The notes: generated from the sequence alone by a model not told the origin. Counted from the first letter of the stretch, positions 1 to 5,389 are shown. The stretch is 6,816 nt of DNA from JACQMJ01 sp964373495 (GCA_964373495.1 CAYJUW010000041.1:1-6816), one strand, 5' to 3'. Numbers and translations: made by a program.

Positions 1-46
1 GTAAGCGAAGTAAAGCGGTTAGTTGTTCGAAGTTCTACTACCGGGC

Positions 47-658
47 ATGATCAAAGAATTCCTCGGCGTTGATGGAGAACCGAGTGCTGATGCGGCCGTG
101 GCCGCGATTCCGGATGAAGTGGTCCTCTCGACGAGCCAAGAGCGGCCCGCGCTCTTCGAATTGCTCGTCGATCGCTACCAGGCGCCCTTTCTGCGCCTGG
201 CCCAGCGGGTGGTCCGGGAGCGGACCGAAGCCGAGGACGTGGTGCAGGAGGCCTTCGTGAAGATCTACCGCTACGCCACGCGCTTCAAGGAGGGCCAGGA
301 CCGCAAGTTCTCCTCCTGGGCCTATAAGATCGTCCTGAATACGGCCATCACCCACTACCATAAGATGCGCAAGCGCGAATGGCTCCTGCCCGATCCGGCT
401 ACCAGCGGGACGGACCCCACCGCAGATGAAGCCCACGCGCGCTTCAAAGAAGCCGTGCTGGAGCGCGAAACCGGTGAAGTGGTGAAGGCTGTACTAGAGG
501 TGATGCCCGAAGATCTGCGGGGACTGCTCTCGGCCTACTACCTGGAGGATAAGTCCTATACCGCCATTGCCGGGGAGAACGGCATCACCCTGGGTGCCCT
601 CAAGATGAAGCTCTTCCGGGCGCGAAAACTGTTTCGAAAATTTCTTACCCAGCCATGA
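47..658 (+). CDS. ECF-like sigma-70 family RNA polymerase sigma factor
   Basis: Alternative sigma factor that would direct RNA polymerase to a specific promoter set. Numbering from the ATG at 47 (203 aa), residues about 37-112 form sigma region 2, with the region 2.2 core-binding signature AEDVVQEAFVKIYR (about 62-75) and the 2.3/2.4 helix containing FSSWAYKIVLN. Residues about 145-200 form region 4, a helix-turn-helix ending in MKLFRARKLFRKFL. The acidic linker at about 113-140 and the absence of regions 1.1 and 3 fit the ECF class in architecture and length. An in-frame TTG at 23 would add eight residues. Neither start has a convincing ribosome-binding site, so ATG is preferred only as the commoner codon. 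The stop overlaps the next start (ATGA at 655-658), so the two genes are probably translationally coupled. The promoter lies outside the window. The sigma family call is firm; target promoters are unknown. Confidence 0.9.
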   Translation: MIKEFLGVDGEPSADAAVAAIPDEVVLSTSQERPALFELLVDRYQAPFLRLAQRVVRERTEAEDVVQEAFVKIYRYATRFKEGQDRKFSSWAYKIVLNTAITHYHKMRKREWLLPDPATSGTDPTADEAHARFKEAVLERETGEVVKAVLEVMPEDLRGLLSAYYLEDKSYTAIAGENGITLGALKMKLFRARKLFRKFLTQP

Positions 659-1059
659 TGCCGATGCCACCGGAGATACCCCAGGAACTGAAAGAGCGCA
701 TTATGCGCCGCGTCTACCGGACGTGGTTCCTGAAGCATGCCGCGCCGCTCCTGGCCCTTGAGCTGGCGCTGGTGGTCGGCGTGGCCGCGGGGGTGCTGGC
801 GCAGATTTCGATCCGGCACATCCTGCTGAATGCGCTTGACTCGAGCGCCGGCGCCTGGGCATTCGTCAAATTCTTCGTCTCAAACTTCTTCGTCAAAAGC
901 ATCCAGTCGCGGCTGCTCGTCGCGGTCTACCTCATCCTGGCGGCCTTCTCCCTCCGGGACATTGCTAACGCTCTCCGCCGTCTGCGGGGGCTCGCCGCGG
1001 ATGAGCTCCTGCCGTTCCTGGCCAACGGAAACCCGCCCAAGTCGCTCCGGGTATTCTAG
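655..1059 (+). CDS. Small two-TM membrane protein coupled to the sigma factor (possible anti-sigma or sensor)
   Basis: A 134-aa protein I do not recognise by sequence. The N-terminus (about 1-27) is soluble, with a charged helix PQELKERIMRRVYRTWFLK. A hydrophobic segment at about 29-50 (rich in A, L, V, G) and a second at about 86-101 look membrane-spanning. Between them, about 64-82, lies an aromatic, partly amphipathic stretch with FVKFFVSNFFVK. The C-terminal 30 residues are cationic then acidic. The start overlaps the sigma gene stop by 4 nt; ATGs at 655, 658 and 664 are all in frame, and no Shine-Dalgarno site is seen, so coupled translation is likely. ECF sigma factors are often followed by a membrane-bound regulator, which suggests an anti-sigma role, but no zinc-binding anti-sigma motif (HxxxCxxC) or other diagnostic domain is visible. 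Function is inferred from position only. Confidence 0.75.
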   Translation: MMPMPPEIPQELKERIMRRVYRTWFLKHAAPLLALELALVVGVAAGVLAQISIRHILLNALDSSAGAWAFVKFFVSNFFVKSIQSRLLVAVYLILAAFSLRDIANALRRLRGLAADELLPFLANGNPPKSLRVF

Positions 1060-1092
1060 GTAGAGAAAGGTCGGATTTTCATACCGGTAGCT

Positions 1093-1114
1093 ACCCCGCG
1101 CGCGAGCGCGGGGT
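1093..1114 (+). terminator. GC-rich hairpin after the sigma operon
   Basis: The stem ACCCCGCGC (1093-1101) pairs perfectly with GCGCGGGGT (1106-1114) around a GCGA tetraloop of the stable GNRA class. Only a short TTTA follows, so intrinsic termination may be weak. It lies 33 nt after the stop of the membrane-protein gene. Confidence 0.6.
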
Positions 1115-1118
1115 TTAT

Positions 1119-1190
1119 CCCGTTGGATAACCTAATCTAACGGGGCGAGGGGCGGGGATCTAACGGGGTTTACGTATGGGCGGGGCGAGG
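1119..1190 (+). repeat. Clustered direct and inverted repeats upstream of the rny promoter
   Basis: ATCTAACGGGG occurs at 1135-1145 and again at 1158-1168, 23 bp apart (about two helical turns). CCCGTTGGAT at 1119-1128 can pair with the first copy (1135-1144) as a ten-pair stem with one G-U pair, or with the second copy. CGGGGCGAGG also occurs twice, at 1141-1150 and 1181-1190. The cluster ends just before the -35 element at 1196. It could be a regulator-binding array or a degenerate repeat region; no protein is known for it. Confidence 0.5.
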
Positions 1191-1195
1191 CGCAG

Positions 1196-1224
1196 TTGAC
1201 AGGGGATAGGCAGGACGGTATGCT
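1196..1224 (+). promoter_or_regulatory. Predicted sigma-70 promoter for rny
   Basis: TTGACA (1196-1201), a 17-nt spacer and TATGCT (1219-1224). The -35 is a perfect consensus match and the -10 matches four of six positions. The start point would be near 1231, giving a leader of about 370 nt before rny. No other plus-strand gene lies between. Confidence 0.6.
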
Positions 1225-1230
1225 TCCCGT

Positions 1231-1600
1231 ACTTACCTTGTTAACCCCGAACCGGAACGGCGCTGATGAGAAAGCGCGGATAACGCGTGCGGTTAGGTCG
1301 CTTGGCGTCAGGGTTTTGGCCCTCCCGCCTCAGTTTCTGGTCGCTCCTACGTGTTCTCGTTGACGTTTCTCGCTCAAGTAAAAGCGCGTCCCTGCATCAC
1401 GGAATCGGTGATGTAGCTTTCGCGTTGCCGGCCGTTCCGGCGAACTCCGTGAGAAGTTTGGGTCGGGCTCACTCGAGCTCTTCCCGTGAGGATGGAGTAA
1501 GGTTCTCTCCAGACCCACAGCGTCTCTAAGGAGAGGAGGAGAATTTTGCGGCCGCAGATTCTCCTCCGAAGACTGCTCACGGGGCGAATCATCCATCGCC
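1231..1600 (+). promoter_or_regulatory. Long, potentially structured 5' leader of rny
   Basis: This 370-nt stretch has no convincing coding region. Local hairpins include 1260-1277 (GCGCT/AGCGC), 1395-1413 (CATCAC/GTGATG) and 1427-1441 (GCCGG/CCGGC). Near the rny start, CCCGTGAG (1483-1490) can pair with CTCACGGG (1576-1583). That helix encloses CTCTCC/GGAGAG (1505-1510 with 1530-1535) and a perfect 10-bp stem (1535-1544 with 1558-1567) capped by an inner GCGGCCGC. CCGTGAG also occurs at 1447-1453, and CTCAC at 1468-1472 could pair with either copy, so alternative folds are possible. I recognise no known riboswitch, and no RNase P RNA, tmRNA or SRP RNA signature. A regulatory leader is an inference from length and pairing. 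Confidence 0.45.
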
Positions 1601-3127
1601 ATGTCCCTCACCACCATAGGCGGGATCGTGCTTTTCGTTGGCATCGGCGTGGCCATCGGCATGTACCTCCGGACACTGATTGCCCGTTCCCGGAAGAACA
1701 CCGTTGAGGCCAAGGTGCAGAAGCTCCTGGAGGACGCCAAAGCCGAATCAAAGGAGCTGCTCCTTGATGCCAAGTCCAAGGCCGTACGCATCCTCGAGGA
1801 CGCCAAGCAGGAAGAGAAGGAACGCGAGCGGGAATTCAAGAAATTCGAGGATCGGCTCCGCGAGCGCGAAACCCTGCTCGACAAGCGCTTTGTCCAGTTG
1901 GACCAGCGCGAGCAGGAGCTTGCCGAAAAAATAGAGCGCGTACGCGGCATTAAGGCCGAAGTGGAGCAGGCGCGGGAAGAGGCCGTCCTGGCCATGGAGC
2001 GCGCGGCCGGCATGTCCAAGGCCGAGGCCAAGGAGGCGCTGGTCAAGAAAGTGGAGAAAGAAGCCGAGGAGGATCTGCAAAACCGCATCCGCAAACTCGA
2101 GACCACGGGTCTGGAGGAGCTCGAACGCAAAGCCAAGTCCATCCTGGCGACCATCATCCAGCGCCTGGCCACGGCCACGACCTCGGAGGTCACGACGACA
2201 ACGGTGGCCATCCCCAACGACGACATCAAGGGCAAAATCATCGGCCGCGAAGGCCGAAACATTCGGGCGCTGGAACGCGCGGCCGGAGTCGAGATTATCG
2301 TGGATGATACGCCCGGGGCGGTGGTTATCTCCGGTTTCGATCCGGTCCGCCGCCATATTACCAAGCACGCCCTGGAGGCCCTGATTGCCGACGGCCGGAT
2401 TCAGCCGGCGCGGATTGAGGAGGCCGTGGACAAGGCTCGCGGAGAAATCGAGAAGCAGATTAAGGAGGCCGGGCGCGAGGCCGCCTTTGAGATCGGCGCC
2501 TTTGATCTCGATGAGCGGCTGTTGAACCTTCTCGGACGCTTGCGGTTCCGCACTTCATACGGCCAGAACGTACTCCAGCACTCCATCGAGATGGCGCACC
2601 TGTCCGGCATGCTGGCCGAGGAGCTCGGCGGCGACCTGCACATTGCCAAGAAGGGCGCTCTCCTTCACGACATCGGCAAGGCCGTGGACCACGAGGTCCA
2701 GGGCACGCACGTCGAGATTGGCCGGCGCATCCTCCAAAAGTTTGGCGCAGACCAGCGCATTATCCAGGCCATGCAGTCGCACCACGAGGAGTTCCCCTAT
2801 GAAACCTTGGAGAGCATCATTGTCCAGACCGCCGATGCCATCTCGGCCTCCCGGCCCGGCGCGCGGCGCGATTCGGTGGAGAACTATTTAAAGCGCCTCG
2901 GCGATCTTGAGGCCATTGCCAACTCCTTTGAGGGGGTGGAGAAGTCCTACGCCATCCAGGCCGGCCGCGAGATCCGGATTTTCGTAACGCCGGACCGGGT
3001 GAATGACCTGGAAGCCCGGGAACTGGCCCGGTCCATCGCCAACCGCGTTGAAAACGAGCTCAAGTATCCGGGCGAAATAAAGGTGCACGTGATCCGCGAA
3101 AGCCGCGTGGTTGAATTCGCGCGCTAA
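1601..3127 (+). CDS. rny: Ribonuclease Y, membrane-anchored endoribonuclease
   Basis: Endoribonuclease that starts bulk mRNA decay and processes RNAs at the membrane in bacteria that rely on RNase Y. The 508-aa protein has the full family layout at normal length: an N-terminal membrane anchor (about 5-27); a long charged coiled coil (about 32-185) rich in K, E, R and A; a KH RNA-binding domain starting near 202 with GKIIGREGRN (211-220); and an HD phosphohydrolase domain with H327 (QHSIE) and the metal-binding pair H356-D357 (ALLHDIGKAVDHE). H394-H395 (SHHEE) and D412 (TADAIS) are further expected HD-domain ligand residues. The ATG at 1601 places the anchor right at the N-terminus; no clear Shine-Dalgarno site precedes it. 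It is expressed from its own promoter behind a long leader and closed by the terminator at 3151-3178. No missing key residue is seen. Confidence 0.97.
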   Translation: MSLTTIGGIVLFVGIGVAIGMYLRTLIARSRKNTVEAKVQKLLEDAKAESKELLLDAKSKAVRILEDAKQEEKEREREFKKFEDRLRERETLLDKRFVQLDQREQELAEKIERVRGIKAEVEQAREEAVLAMERAAGMSKAEAKEALVKKVEKEAEEDLQNRIRKLETTGLEELERKAKSILATIIQRLATATTSEVTTTTVAIPNDDIKGKIIGREGRNIRALERAAGVEIIVDDTPGAVVISGFDPVRRHITKHALEALIADGRIQPARIEEAVDKARGEIEKQIKEAGREAAFEIGAFDLDERLLNLLGRLRFRTSYGQNVLQHSIEMAHLSGMLAEELGGDLHIAKKGALLHDIGKAVDHEVQGTHVEIGRRILQKFGADQRIIQAMQSHHEEFPYETLESIIVQTADAISASRPGARRDSVENYLKRLGDLEAIANSFEGVEKSYAIQAGREIRIFVTPDRVNDLEARELARSIANRVENELKYPGEIKVHVIRESRVVEFAR

Positions 3128-3150
3128 GATAAGACGTGGACACCTAGTTT

Positions 3151-3178
3151 AAAAAATGGCTTCACAAAGCCATTTTTT
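3151..3178 (+). terminator. Bidirectional intrinsic terminator after rny
   Basis: A perfect 12-bp stem, AAAAAATGGCTT (3151-3162) with AAGCCATTTTTT (3167-3178), closes a CACA loop 23 nt after the rny stop. The T6 run on the plus strand and A6 run on the other side make it an intrinsic terminator able to work in both directions. Confidence 0.9.
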
Positions 3179-3210
3179 GGTTTACAGTCGATTTTTAGCC
3201 GTACGTATAT

Positions 3211-3240
3211 GGAGTTTTCAACACCCTGTTGAAAAACTCC
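3211..3240. repeat. Inverted repeat abutting the HU-gene promoter
   Basis: GGAGTTTTCAACA (3211-3223) is followed by CCC and then TGTTGAAAAACTCC (3227-3240), an inverted repeat broken by one extra A. Each arm contains TTTTCAACA, which matches the DnaA-box consensus TTATCCACA at seven of nine positions. The right arm ends exactly one base before the -35 hexamer at 3241. It could be an operator for the HU gene, a DnaA-type site or a second weak terminator; the sequence does not decide. Confidence 0.55.
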
Positions 3241-3269
3241 TTGATTTAAGCCACTTTCTCTGCTACACT
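3241..3269 (+). promoter_or_regulatory. Predicted promoter of the HU gene (extended -10)
   Basis: TTGATT (3241-3246), a 17-nt spacer and TACACT (3264-3269), preceded by TGC (3261-3263) as an extended -10. Start expected near 3276. The resulting leader of about 110 nt has only small hairpins (3280-3290, 3289-3306 and 3310-3334). Confidence 0.65.
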
Positions 3270-3386
3270 GCCGACCAGCGCGGGTACCGCTCGATTTTTA
3301 AAGAGCACCACCGCAAATCCGTACCAATCGCGGTTACGTGAGCAAAGGTCGAAGGCAGAGGTTTCTCTAACCAGGGAACAAAATCC

Positions 3387-3668
3387 ATGGCAAAACCCGA
3401 CAAGAAGTGGCTCGCCGAGCTCGTCACCAACCACGTTGGCGGCACGAAAAAGCAGGGGCAGGAAGTGGTGGATCTGATTTTCGACAATATTGCCAAGATG
3501 ATGGTCAAGGGTGATCAGGTGAAAGTTGCCGGATTTGGCGTTTTCAAGGTATCGCGCCGCGCGGCGCGCGAGGGCATTAACCCGCGCACGCAGGAGAAGA
3601 TCCAGATCGCGGCCAAGGTCGCCCCCAAGTTCCGCGCGGCCAAACAGCTGAAGGAGATGGTGAAGTGA
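3387..3668 (+). CDS. hup: HU/IHF-family nucleoid DNA-binding protein
   Basis: Small basic architectural protein that dimerises, bends DNA and compacts the nucleoid. At 93 aa it has the normal HU length. The N-terminal helical dimerisation part (about 4-41) is followed by the family signature around GFGVFKVSRRAAREGINPRT (49-68), including the conserved GFG turn and the NPRT tip whose P66 intercalates into DNA in this family. The C-terminal helix is KFRAAKQLKEMV. The ATG at 3387 is preceded by AGGGA (3373-3377), a modest ribosome-binding site 9 nt upstream. It is a single-gene transcription unit with its own extended -10 promoter and a long GC-rich hairpin after the stop. HU and IHF subtypes cannot be separated from sequence alone; HU is the default for a lone gene in a small genome. 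Confidence 0.95.
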   Translation: MAKPDKKWLAELVTNHVGGTKKQGQEVVDLIFDNIAKMMVKGDQVKVAGFGVFKVSRRAAREGINPRTQEKIQIAAKVAPKFRAAKQLKEMVK

Positions 3669-3678
3669 AGGGCTTTGT

Positions 3679-3713
3679 CTGAAATTCCTGCGCCTGAGGC
3701 GCAGGAATTTCAG
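3679..3713 (+). terminator. Perfect 16-bp hairpin after the HU gene
   Basis: CTGAAATTCCTGCGCC (3679-3694) pairs perfectly with 3698-3713 around a TGA loop. TTTGT (3674-3678) and ACAAA (3716-3720) can extend the stem past a two-base bulge. It starts 10 nt after the HU stop, so transcription end or mRNA 3' protection is the likely role. It lacks a long U tract, so it is not a textbook intrinsic terminator. Confidence 0.7.
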
Positions 3714-3726
3714 GTACAAAACCTTC

Positions 3727-3824
3727 ATCCCCCTCTTTCTTCCCTCCGCAAACGCTCTGATCCGGCGTATAGAATTTTGTCACCCATAAGGTTCGGCGTT
3801 TGTTGTGGGCAGAAAGAGGGGGAT
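3727..3824. repeat. 98-bp imperfect palindrome, possible MITE-like element or structured RNA
   Basis: The outer arms ATCCCCCTCTTTCT (3727-3740) and AGAAAGAGGGGGAT (3811-3824) are perfectly complementary. Pairing continues inward with a few mismatches to CAAACGC (3749-3755) with GCGTTTG (3796-3802), so arms of 29 nt surround a 40-nt loop that contains TATAGAAT. Near-identical nonamers TACAAAACC (3715-3723) and TACAAAGCC (3832-3840) lie outside the arms. I see no protein-coding signal here. It may be a small mobile element, a structured RNA or a cruciform site. Confidence 0.55.
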
Positions 3825-3837
3825 CTCATGCTACAAA

Positions 3838-3875
3838 GCCAAAACCCCTCCGGCCGCGGCCGGAGGGGTTTTGGC
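3838..3875. terminator. 38-bp perfect palindrome, bidirectional terminator
   Basis: GCCAAAACCCCTCCGGCCG (3838-3856) is followed by its exact complement (3857-3875). The stem has A4 on one side and T4 on the other, so it can end transcription in both directions. It lies 4 nt beyond the tRNA-like 3' end at 3880 on the minus strand, where it would terminate transcripts coming from the HAM1 gene. Confidence 0.8.
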
Positions 3876-3879
3876 GTGA

Positions 3880-3926
3880 AGCGGGTGACGGGAATCGAAC
3901 CCGTGTCTCAACCTTGTCTGTCCGCT
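3880..3926 (-). pseudogene. tRNA 3'-end fragment (T arm and acceptor 3' strand), probably tRNA-Gly-derived
   Basis: On the minus strand this contains a complete T arm, ACGGG-TTCGATT-CCCGT (3888-3904), followed by the acceptor 3' strand CACCCGC and discriminator T. That is a normal tRNA-Gly type 3' end with U73 and no CCA. No matching 5' acceptor GCGGGTG, D arm or anticodon arm exists within 100 nt upstream, so it is not a whole tRNA. Its last 22 nt from TTCGATTCCC to CCGCTTC match the intact tRNA-Gly at 4606 except for three positions. A short AGCGG (3922-3926 complement) can pair with CCGCT, giving a mini tRNA-like fold. A remnant or att-like duplication is likelier than a functional tRNA. 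Confidence 0.7.
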
Positions 3927-3975
3927 CGTGGCGAAACGAAGGAAGGACGTGAGAACCTGTTTTGAGGGAAAAGAT

Positions 3976-4521
3976 CTAATACCCTCGTAAGTGCGATTCC
4001 AGCTTTTTGAGCGCAATTCTTCGCATCGAAGTTTCCTTCTGTTCTTCGGGATCCATTTCTCCCCATGTTTTCGTATGGGCATCCGGCATAAAGATTGGAT
4101 CCCACCCGAAGCCTCGTTCACCTCTCGGCGATTCCGCTATCTTACCTTTCATCCGTCCCTCAAAAAATTTGATGTCCTTTCCATCAAAATAGCCAAAGCA
4201 AACTTCTGCGAGGGCGGTACGATCATCATAGCCGTTTATAATTTTACAGAGCCCTTCGTTATCAAGTTCGGTGAGAAACCACTTTATGAGTGGCCCGGGT
4301 AATCTTCCAAGCGCATTGAAGATTAAGGATGTATCTTCGACAAGTACGGGCGATTGAATATGTTTATAAGCTTCCACAACTTTGTGTCGAACAATTTCCT
4401 CCAGATCCAAAGACTGAATTTCGGTTAACTCTATCTTGCGGTGAGCGACAGGATGATCCAAGTGCCTCGAGAGTTGTTCGGCCTTGGAGGGATTCCCGGT
4501 GATGAAGGTAATTTGCGGCAT
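3976..4521 (-). CDS. rdgB: HAM1/RdgB-family non-canonical purine NTP pyrophosphatase (XTP/dITP diphosphatase)
   Basis: Hydrolyses deaminated purine nucleotides (dITP, XTP) to monophosphate and pyrophosphate, keeping them out of DNA and RNA; cytosolic. Numbered from the ATG at 4521 (181 aa), family motifs appear in order: substrate-binding FITGNPSK (5-12), VLVEDTSL (59-66) with the catalytic acid region, GRLPGPLIKWFL (72-83), and GFGWDPIF (137-144). Near the C-terminus the usual SHR base-contact motif reads S165-M166-R167. An in-frame GTG at 4557 would add 12 residues, but the family starts close to the first strand, so the ATG is preferred. TATACC 8 nt before that ATG may be a -10, giving a nearly leaderless mRNA; no good -35 or Shine-Dalgarno site is seen. 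Base composition is clearly more AT-rich than the rny and HU genes. It lies between a tRNA fragment and an intact tRNA-Gly. Confidence 0.88.
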   Translation of the reverse strand: MPQITFITGNPSKAEQLSRHLDHPVAHRKIELTEIQSLDLEEIVRHKVVEAYKHIQSPVLVEDTSLIFNALGRLPGPLIKWFLTELDNEGLCKIINGYDDRTALAEVCFGYFDGKDIKFFEGRMKGKIAESPRGERGFGWDPIFMPDAHTKTWGEMDPEEQKETSMRRIALKKLESHLRGY

Positions 4522-4568
4522 AGGCTTACGGTATAGTGTCAGAGGTTCGATTTCCACTTACCTGTAAC

Positions 4569-4600
4569 AAAAAATGTCCCCATATTATGTGGTCATTTTT
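4569..4600 (-). terminator. Intrinsic terminator after tRNA-Gly
   Basis: On the minus strand AAAAATG (4600-4594) pairs with CATTTTT in 4576-4570, with CCA/TGG pairs inside, and T6 forms the tail (4574-4569). It starts 6 nt after the tRNA 3' end and separates the tRNA from the HAM1 gene. Confidence 0.7.
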
Positions 4601-4605
4601 GACGA

Positions 4606-4677
4606 AGCGGGTAGGGGGAATCGAACCCCCATTTCCTCTTTGGAAGAGAGGTATAATGGCCGTTATATGATACCCGC
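4606..4677 (-). tRNA. trnG: tRNA-Gly(UCC)
   Basis: This 72-nt tRNA folds as a standard cloverleaf. The acceptor is GCGGGTA with TACCCGC (7 bp). The anticodon stem CCTCT/AGAGG surrounds loop CTTCCAA with anticodon TCC (plus-strand GGA at 4642-4644). The T stem is GGGGG/CCCCC around TTCGATT. The D region ATAT-AACGGCC-ATTATA is short, as in the E. coli glycine UCC tRNA, which it closely resembles. Discriminator U73 is as expected for bacterial tRNA-Gly. CCA is not encoded and must be added by CCA transferase. No separate promoter is evident. The upstream LAGLIDADG-like gene ends only 5 nt before it, so it may be processed from that mRNA by RNase P. Confidence 0.95.
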
Positions 4678-4682
4678 GCTCC

Positions 4683-5354
4683 CTAAATTTGCGATAATGT
4701 TCCCGTTATCCAACCGTTGATCCTACGGTACAGGCGCACGCCTTTTTCCGGATCGCCTCTACTCACTATCGTAATGTGCGCTGTGCCGTAGGGCGATTTA
4801 TTCCGTTTGAGGGTAGACTTATTCTTTCGGGCGTCAATCTGTGTTTTTCTAAAGTTTCTCAATGGCAGCTGCGTAATTCGGCGCCAAAATTTGATACATT
4901 CCCCAACATCGTTATCCGGATAGAGATGCAGTGCAACAGTAATGTTGTGCTTTGTTAAGCCACAAGTTACCTTGAACCATCTTATCGCTAATTTCACCAT
5001 ATGTGGATCGGAGTTGATGATGCGTATCGTTTCGTGAGATTTCGATCCCTCACCCATGTACAGCCCAAGTCCAAGCAGCCACAGATCCCTCGCCGTGAAT
5101 ATGCCGATTTCTTTTGAGCCGCGCTCTTTTAGCTCTTCGATTTCCTGAACTTTTCGATTATGACTCTTCTCGGCAGATTTTATCGGTCCGTATTGGATGC
5201 GCCTGAGCACCGCCCGATTGGGCGTGAACGGTCTATCCTTGAACCAATTACTCAAAGTGCTCTTAGCCAATCCAAGCTCATCTCTAATCATGTTGTAGGA
5301 GTAGCCAGCGTCCCTCATAGCTTGAGCTTGTAATTTGAGAGGATTCCGATTCAT
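4683..5354 (-). CDS. HTH-containing LAGLIDADG-like (homing-endonuclease-type) protein
   Basis: A 223-aa protein. Residues about 10-38 form a helix-turn-helix (YSYNMIRDELGLAKSTLSNWFK), like those of recombinases and small regulators. A basic linker (about 42-82) leads to LWLLGLGLYMGEGS (91-104), which matches the LAGLIDADG helix pattern with E102 at the catalytic acid position. Downstream, HLYPDNDVGECIKFWRRITQLPLRNFRKT (143-171) and WITGTL near the end complete the fold. There is a single motif, so it would act as a homodimer if active. Similar HTH plus LAGLIDADG-like proteins are frequent in Parcubacteria-type genomes (recalled, not searched). The promoter at 5361-5389 puts the transcript start at the ATG, so the mRNA is probably leaderless. 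It ends 5 nt before tRNA-Gly, and AT-richness suggests acquisition. DNA cleavage is not proven; a regulatory role is possible. Confidence 0.75.
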   Translation of the reverse strand: MNRNPLKLQAQAMRDAGYSYNMIRDELGLAKSTLSNWFKDRPFTPNRAVLRRIQYGPIKSAEKSHNRKVQEIEELKERGSKEIGIFTARDLWLLGLGLYMGEGSKSHETIRIINSDPHMVKLAIRWFKVTCGLTKHNITVALHLYPDNDVGECIKFWRRITQLPLRNFRKTQIDARKNKSTLKRNKSPYGTAHITIVSRGDPEKGVRLYRRINGWITGTLSQI

Positions 5355-5360
5355 AGGATT

Positions 5361-5389
5361 ACTTTAGCATACTATATGGATGGGTTCAA
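5361..5389 (-). promoter_or_regulatory. Predicted promoter of the LAGLIDADG-like gene, leaderless start
   Basis: On the minus strand: TTGAAC (5389-5384), a 17-nt spacer ending in TGC, and TAAAGT (5366-5361). Six nucleotides separate the -10 from the ATG at 5354, so the start point should fall on or next to the A of the ATG. This promoter may also supply tRNA-Gly. Confidence 0.6.

Noticed and set aside
1287..1529. 80-codon plus-strand frame in the rny leader
   Set aside because: It is Ser/Arg-rich with no ribosome-binding site or domain, and overlaps the predicted leader hairpins.
1231..1600. RNase P RNA, tmRNA or SRP RNA in the rny leader
   Set aside because: On either strand I see no RNase P GAGGAAAGTC core, no tmRNA tRNA-like ends and no SRP GGAAGCAGC loop.
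1330..2364. 344-codon open frame on the minus strand opposite the leader and 5' half of rny
   Set aside because: It is extremely rich in Ser and Arg with no domain, lies antisense to the rny coiled-coil and KH-domain codons, and is typical of a shadow frame in GC-rich DNA.
3246..3728. 160-codon minus-strand frame opposite the HU gene
   Set aside because: It overlaps the promoter, leader and whole HU coding region in antisense, with no recognisable domain.
3727..3926. Permuted or split tRNA, with the 5' half elsewhere
   Set aside because: No GCGGGTG 5' acceptor or D arm was found downstream in minus-strand orientation. The intact tRNA-Gly 5' half would mismatch the fragment at the seventh acceptor pair and already has its own 3' half.
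3675..3965. 96-codon plus-strand frame containing VTGIEPVS
   Set aside because: It runs through three hairpins and the antisense of a tRNA T arm; the VTGIEPV motif is the usual false translation of a reversed tRNA end.
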